A DNA stretch of 60,835 nt, taken from Chloroflexota bacterium. Its GTDB lineage: Bacteria; Chloroflexota; Anaerolineae; Promineifilales; Promineifilaceae. Positions 33,419 through 40,839 of the stretch are shown piece by piece (position 1 is the first letter of the stretch; every line of letters begins with the position of its first letter). The stretch covers positions 1 to 60,835 of the forward strand of contig JAJRVV010000013.1 in the NCBI GenBank assembly GCA_024277135.1. Reading direction: 5' to 3'. The position numbers were made by a program, and so were the translations under genes. Below the pieces are notes generated by a model. The model saw only the letters and a program-made list of their open reading frames with translations, did not search any database and was not told the origin of the DNA.

Positions 33419-34354
33419 ATGATGACACACGAAGAATTGTTGCAAGCGATCCCCCAGGCGTTGGCGACGGTGGATGTGCCCGGATGGGGGGAGAAGTTTT
33501 CGGGCAAGGTGCGGGAGGGGTACCGGCGCGGCGATCAGCTTTTGCTCATCACCACTGACCGGGTTTCCGCGTTTGACCGGGCGCTGGGGCTGATCCCGTA
33601 CAAGGGGCAGGTGCTCAACCAGTTGAGCGCCTGGTGGTTCCGGCAGACGGCCGACATCATCCCCAACCACTTGCTGGACGTGCCCGACCCGAATGTGATG
33701 TTGACGGCCGTTGCGGAGCCATTGCCGGTGGAGGTGATTGTGCGCGGCTACATCACCGGCGTCACCAAGACCTCGTTGTGGACGTTGTATGCGCATGGGG
33801 AACGACGGCCGTATGGCATTCCCCTTCCCGACGGCCTGCAAAAGAACGATCCCCTGCCGGAACCGTTGATCACCCCGACGACGAAGGCGGAGCAGGGGCA
33901 GCATGACCAGCGGTTGACTCACGAACAGGCACGGGCGTTGCTGCCGGAGTATTGGGACGAAGTGGCCCGCGCTGCTGTGGCTCTGTTCCGACGGGGGCAG
34001 GCAGTGGCAAAGAAAGCCGGGTTGATTTTGGTGGATACGAAGTACGAGTTTGGGCTGGTACACGGCCGTGTTACCCTCATTGACGAACTCCACACCCCCG
34101 ATTCCAGTCGGTACTGGATCGCCAACACTTACCGTCCCGGCGCGGAGCCGCAGAATTTTGACAAGGAGTTTTTGCGCAAATGGTTTGCCGAACGAGGGTG
34201 CCGGGGGGACGGCCGTCCGCCGCAAATGCCCGCCGACTTCATCGCCCAGGTCGCCGCCCGCTACATCGCCGCCTATGAAAAACTTACTGGCGAAACCTTC
34301 ATGCCCGGCACACAACCCGTACCGAGTAGAATCAAAAGAAATCTGGCTGAATGA
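33419..34354 (+). CDS. purC: Phosphoribosylaminoimidazole-succinocarboxamide synthase (SAICAR synthetase)
   Basis: Condenses CAIR with aspartate using ATP in purine synthesis. The 311-aa protein is of the large bacterial/yeast type: FSGKVREGYRRGDQLLLITTDRVSAFDRAL, IPYKGQVLNQLSAWWF, VIVRGYITGVTKTSLW, LILVDTKYEFGLVHGRVTLIDELHTPDSSRYW and a C-terminal PADFIAQVAARYIAAYEKLTGE. The ATG at 33419 is preceded by GAGGAG and lies 16 bp after purL; an immediately following ATG (33422) is equally possible. A small AT-rich frame separates it from purE. Confidence 0.95.
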   Translation: MMTHEELLQAIPQALATVDVPGWGEKFSGKVREGYRRGDQLLLITTDRVSAFDRALGLIPYKGQVLNQLSAWWFRQTADIIPNHLLDVPDPNVMLTAVAEPLPVEVIVRGYITGVTKTSLWTLYAHGERRPYGIPLPDGLQKNDPLPEPLITPTTKAEQGQHDQRLTHEQARALLPEYWDEVARAAVALFRRGQAVAKKAGLILVDTKYEFGLVHGRVTLIDELHTPDSSRYWIANTYRPGAEPQNFDKEFLRKWFAERGCRGDGRPPQMPADFIAQVAARYIAAYEKLTGETFMPGTQPVPSRIKRNLAE

Positions 34355-34491
34355 TACGTTAAACTTCACTTCGAGGTTGTCAAATGGACTGAAGACTTCC
34401 CATCCTTATTTTTGTAATCAGTGTTGTTTTACTTATTTTTAGCATTACTGAAAAGAAGATACTTAATCGTCTTAAAGAAACAAATACGCCC

Positions 34492-34704
34492 TTGGTTGGG
34501 TGGGGTATTTTGTTCTTCATCGCAGCTATTTTTACCCTAGTTGCATTTGTCCCTTTTCTGGATTCGAATCCATTTGTTGGCACGGTTTTTTTGTTCATTT
34601 TGGTTGCTTTTTTGATGATCGGAGGTTCGATTTTGAAGCGAGAAAGAAATAAATGGCTGCATAAGAAATTTTTAAAGCGTGACAACGAGGAAGAAAGATC
34701 ATGA
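34492..34704 (+). CDS. Small AT-rich membrane protein between purC and purE (start unclear)
   Basis: The frame from TTG 34492 encodes 70 aa with two transmembrane helices (WGILFFIAAIFTLVAFVPFL and VGTVFLFILVAFLMIGGSIL) and a very basic C-terminus. The frame stays open 99 bases farther upstream, after ATG-GAC-TGA at 34384-34392, and that part reads as another membrane helix (LPILIFVISVVLLIFSI) without a standard start codon, so the gene may use a non-standard start or be decayed. It is much more AT-rich than its neighbours. Its stop overlaps the purE ATG. No family recognised. Confidence 0.5.
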   Translation: MVGWGILFFIAAIFTLVAFVPFLDSNPFVGTVFLFILVAFLMIGGSILKRERNKWLHKKFLKRDNEEERS

Positions 34705-35207
34705 GCCAAGAAAACATCTATCCGCTCATCCCCATCCTCATGGGATCCCGCTCCGACATGGCGCGCGCTCAGAAAATCGGCGATGCGTTGGCGGAACTGG
34801 GCATCGAATATGAACTGCGCATCGGTTCGGCGCACAAAGTCCCGGCGCATGTGTTGGAAATCCTGCGCCAGTATGAGGCGGATCCGCGACCCAAAGTGTA
34901 CATCACCATCGCCGGCCGCTCCAACGCCCTGAGCGGCTTCGCCGACGCCCAGGTGATGGCCCCGGTCATCGCCTGCCCGCCCCCCTCTGCCAGCTTCGGC
35001 GGCGTGGACATCTTCTCCTCGCTGCGCATGCCCGGCGGCGTGGCCCCGGCGGTGGTGTTGGAACCTGCCGGCGCGGCGCTGTTGGCGGCCAAAATCCTGG
35101 GGCTGTCCCATCCGAAAATCCAGGAGCGGGTGGCAGCCTTGCAGGCGGCGAATCGGGAGAAGATTGTGGCGGATGATGAAGCAGTGAGCGCCGCTCCACG
35201 CTCTTAA
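34701..35207 (+). CDS. purE: Class II PurE, AIR carboxylase
   Basis: Carboxylates AIR to CAIR. Class I bacterial PurE is a mutase that needs PurK; this 168-aa protein instead resembles class II PurE of metazoan PAICS and Treponema, which uses CO2 directly. Seen: ILMGSRSDMARAQKIGDAL, IGSAHKVPAHVLEIL, then the class II pattern ITIAGRSNALSGFAD, APVIACPPPSASFGG, DIFSSLRMPGGVAPAVVLEP and AALLAAKILGLS, in place of the class I AGAGGAAHLPGM and GYPLN-type segments. No purK is found in the operon, consistent with this. The ATG overlaps the upstream small frame by 4 bp. Confidence 0.88.
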   Translation: MSQENIYPLIPILMGSRSDMARAQKIGDALAELGIEYELRIGSAHKVPAHVLEILRQYEADPRPKVYITIAGRSNALSGFADAQVMAPVIACPPPSASFGGVDIFSSLRMPGGVAPAVVLEPAGAALLAAKILGLSHPKIQERVAALQAANREKIVADDEAVSAAPRS

Positions 35208-35219
35208 CCGGAGGTAAAG

Positions 35220-36695
35220 GTGGATTTATTGGCAGACGACAAATTCCATGACGAATGCGGCGTGGTGGGCGTGTATGCGCCAGGGCGGGCGGTGGCGCGG
35301 CTGGCATTTTTTGGGCTGTACGCCCTCCAGCACCGGGGACAGGAGAGCGCCGGGATCGCGGCCAGCGACGGCCGTATCGCCACCATTCACAAAGGGATGG
35401 GGCTGGTATCGCAGGTGTTCAACGAGGAAAATTTACGGCCGTTGCAAGGCTACTTGGCCATCGGCCAGACTCGCTACTCCACCACCGGCTCCTCCCATCT
35501 GCGCAATGCTCAGCCATACCTCATCGAAACCAGCCGCGGCCCGCTAGGCGTGTCCCACAACGGCAACCTGACCAACGCCCTCACCCTGCGCCAAAGCCTG
35601 CTAGCGCGCGGCGTCGGCCTCTCCTCCACCTCCGACAGCGAAGTGATCACCCAGATGCTGGCCGCGCCGGAGGGCGCTTGGGGCAGCGACTCAGACGCCG
35701 CGGCCAATGATCCCTGGGCGGCCCGGATTGGCGGCTTCATGGGCGTGGCCGAAGGAGCTTACTCACTCGTCATCCTCACCCGGCACGCCATTTACGCTGT
35801 GCGCGACCCGTTGGGGCTGCGACCGCTCTGCCTGGGCGAGTTAGAAAACGGGGGCACGATTGTGGCTTCGGAATCCTGCGCCCTCCACACTGTTGGCGCT
35901 CAATTTATCCGTGAAATCGCGCCGGGGGAGATTGTGCGCATCAATGGCAGCGGCGTCACTTCGTTTAACGGCCGTACCGCCGCTAAACGGGCCCTATGCA
36001 TCTTTGAGTACGTTTACTTTGCCCGCCCCGACTCCTATTTTGAAGGGCAGGTGGTACACCAGGTGCGGCAGCAGTTGGGGCGGCAGTTGGCGCGGGAAGC
36101 GGCGGTCGAGGCGGACATCGTCGTCGGCGTCCCCGATTCGGCCACGCCGCACGCCATCGGCTACAGCCTGGAGTCTGGCCTGCCGTACACCGAGGGGTTG
36201 ACGAAAAACCGGTACATTGGCCGTACCTTCATTCAACCGGACGATCATTTGCGTAAGGTGGGCGTGGCTCTCAAGTACAACCCGCTGACGACCAATTTGC
36301 AGGGGAAGCGGGTGGCGCTGATTGACGATTCGATCGTGCGCGGCAACACCGCCGGGCCGCTGGTGCAGTTGTTGCGCGATGGCGGCGCTACTGAAATCCA
36401 TGTGCGCGTCGCTTCGCCGCCGGTGGCCCATCCTTGCTTCATGGGGGTGGACATGGCGGGCTACAAGGAACTGATCGCGCATAAGTTGGATTTAGAAGGC
36501 ATCCGCCAGCGCATTGGCGCGGACACGCTGGCTTATTTGAGTTTGCCGGGGCTGGAAACGGCCGCGCGTGCTGCCACCGGCCAGATTAAGGGCTACTGCA
36601 ACGCCTGTTTCTCCGGCAATTACCCGATTGAAATTCCCGACTGGCTCTTCGCCGATGATCGGGACAAAGTTATGTTTGAAAGTATGTGGGGGTAG
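35220..36695 (+). CDS. purF: Amidophosphoribosyltransferase
   Basis: First committed step of purine synthesis: PRPP + glutamine to phosphoribosylamine. The 491-aa protein is the propeptide/iron-sulfur type of Bacillus and animals: a short leader MDLLADDKFHDE precedes the catalytic Cys13 that becomes N-terminal after processing, then GVVGVYAPG, STTGSS, HNGNLTNA; the phosphoribosyltransferase part has VVGVPDSATPHAIGYS and the PRPP loop VALIDDSIVRGNTAGPL. Cysteines in CIFEYVYFARPDS, AHPCFMGVD and CNACFSG are placed to ligate a 4Fe-4S cluster. GTG start behind GGAGGT. Confidence 0.96.
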   Translation: MDLLADDKFHDECGVVGVYAPGRAVARLAFFGLYALQHRGQESAGIAASDGRIATIHKGMGLVSQVFNEENLRPLQGYLAIGQTRYSTTGSSHLRNAQPYLIETSRGPLGVSHNGNLTNALTLRQSLLARGVGLSSTSDSEVITQMLAAPEGAWGSDSDAAANDPWAARIGGFMGVAEGAYSLVILTRHAIYAVRDPLGLRPLCLGELENGGTIVASESCALHTVGAQFIREIAPGEIVRINGSGVTSFNGRTAAKRALCIFEYVYFARPDSYFEGQVVHQVRQQLGRQLAREAAVEADIVVGVPDSATPHAIGYSLESGLPYTEGLTKNRYIGRTFIQPDDHLRKVGVALKYNPLTTNLQGKRVALIDDSIVRGNTAGPLVQLLRDGGATEIHVRVASPPVAHPCFMGVDMAGYKELIAHKLDLEGIRQRIGADTLAYLSLPGLETAARAATGQIKGYCNACFSGNYPIEIPDWLFADDRDKVMFESMWG

Positions 36696-36702
36696 GTGAA
36701 GG

Positions 36703-37998
36703 ATGAAGGCAAAAGGCCGAAGGCAGAAATTGACGGTATTGGTGATCGGCTCCGGCGGGCGGGAACACGCCCTGGCGTGGAAACTGGCCCAATCGCCGCA
36801 AATAGGCGAAATTTTGGTTGCGCCGGGGAATGGGGGAACGGGGCTTGTTGGCCGCAACGTTCCCATCCCCGCTGCCGACATCCCCACTCTGTTGCAGTTT
36901 GCCGGGGAAAATAAAGTGGATTTGACCGTCGTCGGCCCGGAAGCGCCGCTGGCAGCCGGGATTGTGGACGCATTCCAGACGGCCGGTCTGCCCATCTTTG
37001 GCCCGACAGGGGTGGCGGCGCAGTTGGAAGCTTCCAAAGCGTTTGCCAAGCAGTTTATGCGCGAACACGCCATTCCCACCGGTGATTTTGCCGTCTTCAC
37101 CGAATATGAGGCGGCCATGGCGTATCTGGCGCCGCACTCTGGCGGGGTGGTGATCAAGGCCAGCGGGCTGGCGGCGGGGAAGGGGGTGATCGTGTGCGAT
37201 GACATGGCGGAGGCGGAAGCGGCATTGCGCCAAATTATGGTGGAAAAAGCGTTTGGCGCGGCCGGAGCCGAGGTGTTGATCGAGGAGCGCCTGTCGGGGC
37301 CAGAGGTATCGGTGTTGGCTTTCTGCGACGGCCGTACTGTTGTGCCCATGATCCCCGTCCGCGACTACAAACGCGCCTATGATGGCGACCGGGGGCCGAA
37401 CACTGGCGGTATGGGCGTCTTTGCGCCGCCGCCGGATGTGGACGATGCGTTTTTGGATGAGGTAACGCGCGCCGTCTTGCAACCAACGGCGGCGGGCATG
37501 GCGGCGCGGGGCGCGCCCTTCGTCGGCGTCCTTTACGCCGGGTTGATGCTCGCTGAGTCGGGGCCGCAGGTGTTGGAGTTCAACTGCCGCTTTGGCGACC
37601 CGGAGACGCAGGTGATTTTGCCCATGCTGGACGGCGATTTGGCCGAGATTTTATCAGCCTGCGTCGAAAGGAGATTGTTGCCGCAGATGGTGGGCTGGCA
37701 TCCAGGGGCGTGTGCGGCGGTGGTGATGGCGGCGCCCGGTTATCCGGGGACGTATGCCAAGGGGCTGCCCATCACTGGGCTGGATGGCGTGCCGCCGGAT
37801 GTGATGGTGTTCCAAGCGGGCACGGCCGTATCCAACGATCAGCTTGTCACTAATGGCGGCCGAGCGCTGGCGACGGCGGCGCGGGGGGCGGATGTAGCGA
37901 CGGCCGTCAGCCGCGCCTATGCCGGGGTGGGGCGGATTCATTTTGAGGGGGCGCATTACCGGCGGGATATCGGCCGGGGGGCAGAGGAGAGGGGATAG
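36703..37998 (+). CDS. purD: Phosphoribosylamine-glycine ligase
   Basis: Second step of purine synthesis, joining glycine to phosphoribosylamine with ATP. The 431-aa ATP-grasp protein shows VLVIGSGGREHALAWKLAQSP, APGNGGTG, VVGPEAPLAAGIVDAF, GPTGVAAQLEASKAFAKQFM, VVIKASGLAAGKGVIVCDD, GPEVSVLAFCDGRTV, GPNTGGMGVFAPP and EFNCRFGDPETQVILPML. It starts seven bases after purF and its stop abuts the purM ATG, so purF-D-M-N are tightly coupled. The first codons (ATGAAGGCAAAAGGCCGAAGG) overlap a purine-rich stretch that may serve as ribosome binding site for internal starts. Confidence 0.96.
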   Translation: MKAKGRRQKLTVLVIGSGGREHALAWKLAQSPQIGEILVAPGNGGTGLVGRNVPIPAADIPTLLQFAGENKVDLTVVGPEAPLAAGIVDAFQTAGLPIFGPTGVAAQLEASKAFAKQFMREHAIPTGDFAVFTEYEAAMAYLAPHSGGVVIKASGLAAGKGVIVCDDMAEAEAALRQIMVEKAFGAAGAEVLIEERLSGPEVSVLAFCDGRTVVPMIPVRDYKRAYDGDRGPNTGGMGVFAPPPDVDDAFLDEVTRAVLQPTAAGMAARGAPFVGVLYAGLMLAESGPQVLEFNCRFGDPETQVILPMLDGDLAEILSACVERRLLPQMVGWHPGACAAVVMAAPGYPGTYAKGLPITGLDGVPPDVMVFQAGTAVSNDQLVTNGGRALATAARGADVATAVSRAYAGVGRIHFEGAHYRRDIGRGAEERG

Positions 37999-39021
37999 AT
38001 GAGTGAACGTTCGGCTTATGCCCGCGCCGGGGTGGACATCGCCGCCGGACAGCGGGCGACGGAATTGATGAAGACGGCCGTGCAATCCACCTATGGCCCG
38101 GAGGTGTTGAGCGGCGTGGGCAGTTTCGGCGGTTTGTTTCGGGCGGCTGAATTGCAAGAGATGGCCGATCCAGTGCTGGTGGCTTCCACCGACGGCGTGG
38201 GCACGAAAACGAAGGTGGCGGCGCGGTTGAGCCGATGGGGCAGCATCGGCCACGACATTGTGAACCATTGCGTGAACGACATTTTGGCGCAGGGAGCACG
38301 GCCGTTGTTCTTCCTCGATTACGTAGCGTCGGCCCAACTCGATCCGGCGCAGGTGGCGGCGATTGTGAGCGGGGCGGCGGCAGCGTGCCGGGCGGCCGGT
38401 TGCGCCCTGCTGGGCGGGGAGACGGCGGAGATGCCGGGGGTGTACGCGGCCGGGGCGATAGATTTGGTGGGGACGGTTGTGGGCGCAGTGGATCGGGCGC
38501 GGTTGATTGACGGCCGCGCCATCCAGCCAGGCGATGTGATTCTGGGGCTGCCATCTTCTGGCCTGCACACCAACGGTTTTACCCTGGCGCGGTCAGTTTT
38601 GGACGGGTTGGATTGGTTGGCGGAACGGGCGGATTTGGACGGCCGCGCCATCGGCGATGCGCTGCTGGAACCGCACCGCTGTTATCTGGCCGATGTGGAA
38701 AAGCTGTGGGCGGCGGGGGTCGATGTGTGCGGATTGGCGCATATCACCGGCGGCGGGCTGGTGGACAATCCGCCGCGCATCTTTCCCGATGGCTTGGGTG
38801 CGAACATTCGCCGAGGAGCGTGGCCGGAGCCGCCTATTTTTCACCTCATCCAACAAACGGGAAAAATCGCCGACGCCGAGATGTTTCATGTTTTCAACAT
38901 GGGGTTGGGAATGTTGGTCATCCTGCCGCCGGAGCAGGCGGAATTGGCGCAAGAGATTTTGTTGGAAACGGCCGTCGTCGGCGAGATGGCTGCCGGCATT
39001 CAAGGAGTCGTGATTCAATGA
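37999..39021 (+). CDS. purM: Phosphoribosylformylglycinamidine cyclo-ligase (AIR synthetase)
   Basis: Fifth step: ring closure of FGAM to AIR with ATP. The 340-aa protein carries YARAGVDIAAGQRATELMK, VLSGVGSFGGLF, VASTDGVGTKTKVA, GHDIVNHCVNDILAQGARPLFFLDY, LLGGETAEMPGVYAAGAIDLVGTVVG, GLPSSGLHTNGFTLAR and AHITGGGLVDNPPRI, all hallmark PurM segments. It begins right at the end of purD with no spacer and its TGA overlaps the ATG of purN. Confidence 0.96.
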   Translation: MSERSAYARAGVDIAAGQRATELMKTAVQSTYGPEVLSGVGSFGGLFRAAELQEMADPVLVASTDGVGTKTKVAARLSRWGSIGHDIVNHCVNDILAQGARPLFFLDYVASAQLDPAQVAAIVSGAAAACRAAGCALLGGETAEMPGVYAAGAIDLVGTVVGAVDRARLIDGRAIQPGDVILGLPSSGLHTNGFTLARSVLDGLDWLAERADLDGRAIGDALLEPHRCYLADVEKLWAAGVDVCGLAHITGGGLVDNPPRIFPDGLGANIRRGAWPEPPIFHLIQQTGKIADAEMFHVFNMGLGMLVILPPEQAELAQEILLETAVVGEMAAGIQGVVIQ

Positions 39022-39638
39022 GTAATGAGCAATTAGCAATGAACAAAAAGCTCGTTGTGTTGATTTCCGGCTCTGGCACGAATTTGCAGGCGTTGATGGA
39101 TGCGGCGGCGGACGGCCGTCTGGCGGCGCAAATTGTGCTGGTGGTCTCCAACCGCAAGGCGGCGTATGGGTTGGCGCGGGCTGAGAAGGCGGGGATTGAG
39201 CGGTTGCTTTGGCCGTTATGGCCGTATCGGGAAGCGGGCAAGAGCCGGGAGCAGTACGATGCGGATTTGGCGGCAAAAATCGCCGTTTACCGGCCCGATT
39301 TAATCGCGCTGGCCGGCTGGATGCACATCCTCAGCCCCGCTTTTTTGGATCAATTTCCGGGGCGGGTGATCAATCTACACCCGGCGCTGCCCGGACAGTT
39401 TGCCGGAACCCGCGCTGTCGAGCGGGCCTACGAGGCGTTTCAGCGGGGCGAAATCAGGCACAGCGGCTGTATGGCGCATCACGTCATCCCGGAGGTGGAC
39501 GCGGGGGCGGTGATTGTGCAGGAAATTGTGCCCATCTTGGCGGAGGATTCGCTGGCGGATTTTGAGGCGCGGATGCGCGAGGCGGAGCACCGGGTTTTGC
39601 TGACGGCGGTGGGGAAACAGTTAACAATCAACAGTTAA
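39018..39638 (+). CDS. purN: Phosphoribosylglycinamide formyltransferase
   Basis: Third step: 10-formyl-THF-dependent formylation of GAR. The 206-aa protein has LVVLISGSGTNLQALMDAA, VVSNRKAAYGLARAEKAGI, LAGWMHILSPAFLDQFPGRVINLHPALPG with the catalytic Asn-x-His, HSGCMAHHVIPEVDAGAVI with the catalytic Asp, and a C-terminal helix. The ATG at 39018 overlaps the purM stop; the first seven residues (MSNEQLA) are encoded by GAGCAAT/TAGCAAT heptamers, and ATG 39039 (MNKKLVV) may be the ancestral start. The C-terminus QLTINS also comes from a heptamer array. Confidence 0.94.
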   Translation: MSNEQLAMNKKLVVLISGSGTNLQALMDAAADGRLAAQIVLVVSNRKAAYGLARAEKAGIERLLWPLWPYREAGKSREQYDADLAAKIAVYRPDLIALAGWMHILSPAFLDQFPGRVINLHPALPGQFAGTRAVERAYEAFQRGEIRHSGCMAHHVIPEVDAGAVIVQEIVPILAEDSLADFEARMREAEHRVLLTAVGKQLTINS

Positions 39639-39672
39639 CAATCAACGGGCAACTTCCAACCACCAATCACCC
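39617..39672. repeat. Heptamer array at the end of purN
   Basis: CAGTTAA, CAATCAA, CAGTTAA, CAATCAA, CGGGCAA, CTTCCAA, CCACCAA, TCACCC units. It encodes the last residues and stop of purN and runs into the 3' end of the convergent acetyltransferase gene. Confidence 0.8.
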
Positions 39673-40134
39673 ATCCAGGGGGAGCGTCTGGCGCAGGTGG
39701 ACGCTTTCCTCGTCCCGGTCATATTCGGCAAAGCCGCAGCGTTGGTAGAGGCGGATGGCGTCGTCCCAGTCGTGGTTGGTTTCGACGAGGAGGGTGTGGT
39801 ATTGGCGGGCGACGGCCGTTTCCCGTAAATGTGCCACCACTGCCTGCCCAACCCCCTGCTTGCGTTCGTCCGGCTTCACTGACATACGCGCTAAACGGCC
39901 CACGCCGGGCGCTTCCTCAAGCAGCGCGCCGGTCCCGACGATCTCCTCATCTTTCTCGACGACGACGAAATAGCCGCCGGTGTGGACGATCATCTGTTGA
40001 ATGTCGTCCAGATCGGGGTTGCGGGCCGGGTCAATCCAGCCGAAATGTTCGTCCAGACCGTTGAGGACGAGGTCTTTGACGGCGGATTGGTCGGTGGGGC
40101 GGAACGGCCGTATGGCGTAATTTTTCTCGCTCAT
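39667..40134 (-). CDS. GNAT family N-acetyltransferase
   Basis: Acetyl-CoA-dependent acyltransferase of 155 aa; substrate unknown. GNAT motifs: an N-terminal YAIRPFRPTDQSAVKDLV, the beta4 strand YFVVVEKDEEIVGTGALLE, motif A with the acetyl-CoA loop LARMSVKPDERKQGVGQAVVAHL (Q/R-x-x-G-x-G/A) and motif B LLVETNHDWDDAIRLYQRCGFAEYDRDEE. It lies on the opposite strand between purN and the phasin gene; its 3' end touches the heptamer array after purN. The ATG at 40134 reads into MSEKNYAIRPF. Confidence 0.85.
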   Translation of the reverse strand: MSEKNYAIRPFRPTDQSAVKDLVLNGLDEHFGWIDPARNPDLDDIQQMIVHTGGYFVVVEKDEEIVGTGALLEEAPGVGRLARMSVKPDERKQGVGQAVVAHLRETAVARQYHTLLVETNHDWDDAIRLYQRCGFAEYDRDEESVHLRQTLPLDG

Positions 40135-40176
40135 TTTGCGGTGATAATTCTAACAGATTTCTGACGAAAGTGGGTA

Positions 40177-40205
40177 TTGACAATCATGACGCAATGCGTT
40201 ATAGT
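40177..40205 (+). promoter_or_regulatory. Strong promoter of the phasin-like gene
   Basis: TTGACA at 40177-40182 and TATAGT at 40200-40205 with the ideal 17-bp spacing, 60 bp before the ATG at 40266. It overlaps the operator described next. Confidence 0.8.
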
Positions 40206-40229
40206 ACGGCTCGTAACGCGATGCGTCAT
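40186..40229 (+). promoter_or_regulatory. Paired palindromic operator over the phasin promoter
   Basis: Two 16-bp half-elements, ATGACGCAATGCGTTA (40186-40201) and TAACGCGATGCGTCAT (40214-40229), are inverted copies with two mismatches, and each is itself a palindrome around ACGC...GCGT. The first covers the spacer and -10 box, the second the start region. The form suggests a TetR-type repressor binding as two dimers (inference). No regulator gene is adjacent. Confidence 0.65.
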
Positions 40230-40265
40230 AAAAATAAATCAAAAACAATCCCGGAGAGGTTAATC

Positions 40266-40679
40266 ATGTTAAACGAACGAATCGAAAAAGTACAAGGACA
40301 ATTTGGAGCAGTTTACGGCACAGTCAGCGGCGCGGCGCACAAAGCATTTCAGGTTGGCCTGGGCGTCTTCACGCTAACCCAGGAGCAAATTGCCGAATTG
40401 CTGGAGAAAGGGCTGGATTTCACTGATCAACTGGTGGAACGGGGCGACAAGGTTCAGACCAACGGCCGTGAGCGCGTCAATCAGGTAGTGGACGGCCGTC
40501 GCAGCCAAGTGAAAGAGCTGGCGCAGAAGGTGGAAACTTCCTTCAACGACGCTGCCAAGAGCGTCCTGGATCGCGCCCAAGTGCCGACCGCCGACAGCAT
40601 CGAAGCGCTGACCAAACAGGTCAATGCCTTGAGCAAAAAAGTGGACGAACTGAAGAAAGCGCAGACAAAAGCAGCGTAA
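40266..40679 (+). CDS. Phasin-like helical protein
   Basis: A 137-aa, fully helical protein resembling phasins (PhaF/PhaI type), which coat polyhydroxyalkanoate granules or act as small apolipoprotein-like coats. Residues 1-60 contain an amphipathic helix (AVYGTVSGAAHKAFQVGLGVFTLTQEQIAELLEKG); the rest is a charged coiled coil ending in an alanine/lysine-rich tail (VNALSKKVDELKKAQTKAA). Chosen start: ATG 40266 behind GGAGAGG; the frame is open earlier but the promoter occupies it. It has its own strong promoter, operator and terminator, hence a single-gene regulated unit. Granule association is inferred from family likeness. Confidence 0.7.
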   Translation: MLNERIEKVQGQFGAVYGTVSGAAHKAFQVGLGVFTLTQEQIAELLEKGLDFTDQLVERGDKVQTNGRERVNQVVDGRRSQVKELAQKVETSFNDAAKSVLDRAQVPTADSIEALTKQVNALSKKVDELKKAQTKAA

Positions 40680-40706
40680 TCGCTGCTGTTTTCGCCTCCT
40701 TTTGTG

Positions 40707-40738
40707 AAAGCCTGTGGGATTTTCCCACAGGCTTTTTT
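40707..40738 (+). terminator. Intrinsic terminator after the phasin gene
   Basis: AAAGCCTGTGGG, a short ATTTT-type loop, CCCACAGGCTTTTTT: a perfect 12-bp stem with a T run, 28 bp after the stop. Confidence 0.95.
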
Positions 40739-40839
40739 AGTTCTGGGGAATTCGTCTAAACCAGACGGCCGCGCGTATAAGCTAGTGTAGTGGGCGGAGC
40801 GTTTTTGACATCACGAATGTTTACGGAATAATTGTCTTA

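Noticed and set aside
34557..34577. tRNA T-arm (ATTCGAATC)
   Set aside because: No acceptor, D or anticodon arm around it; it is coding sequence of a membrane protein.
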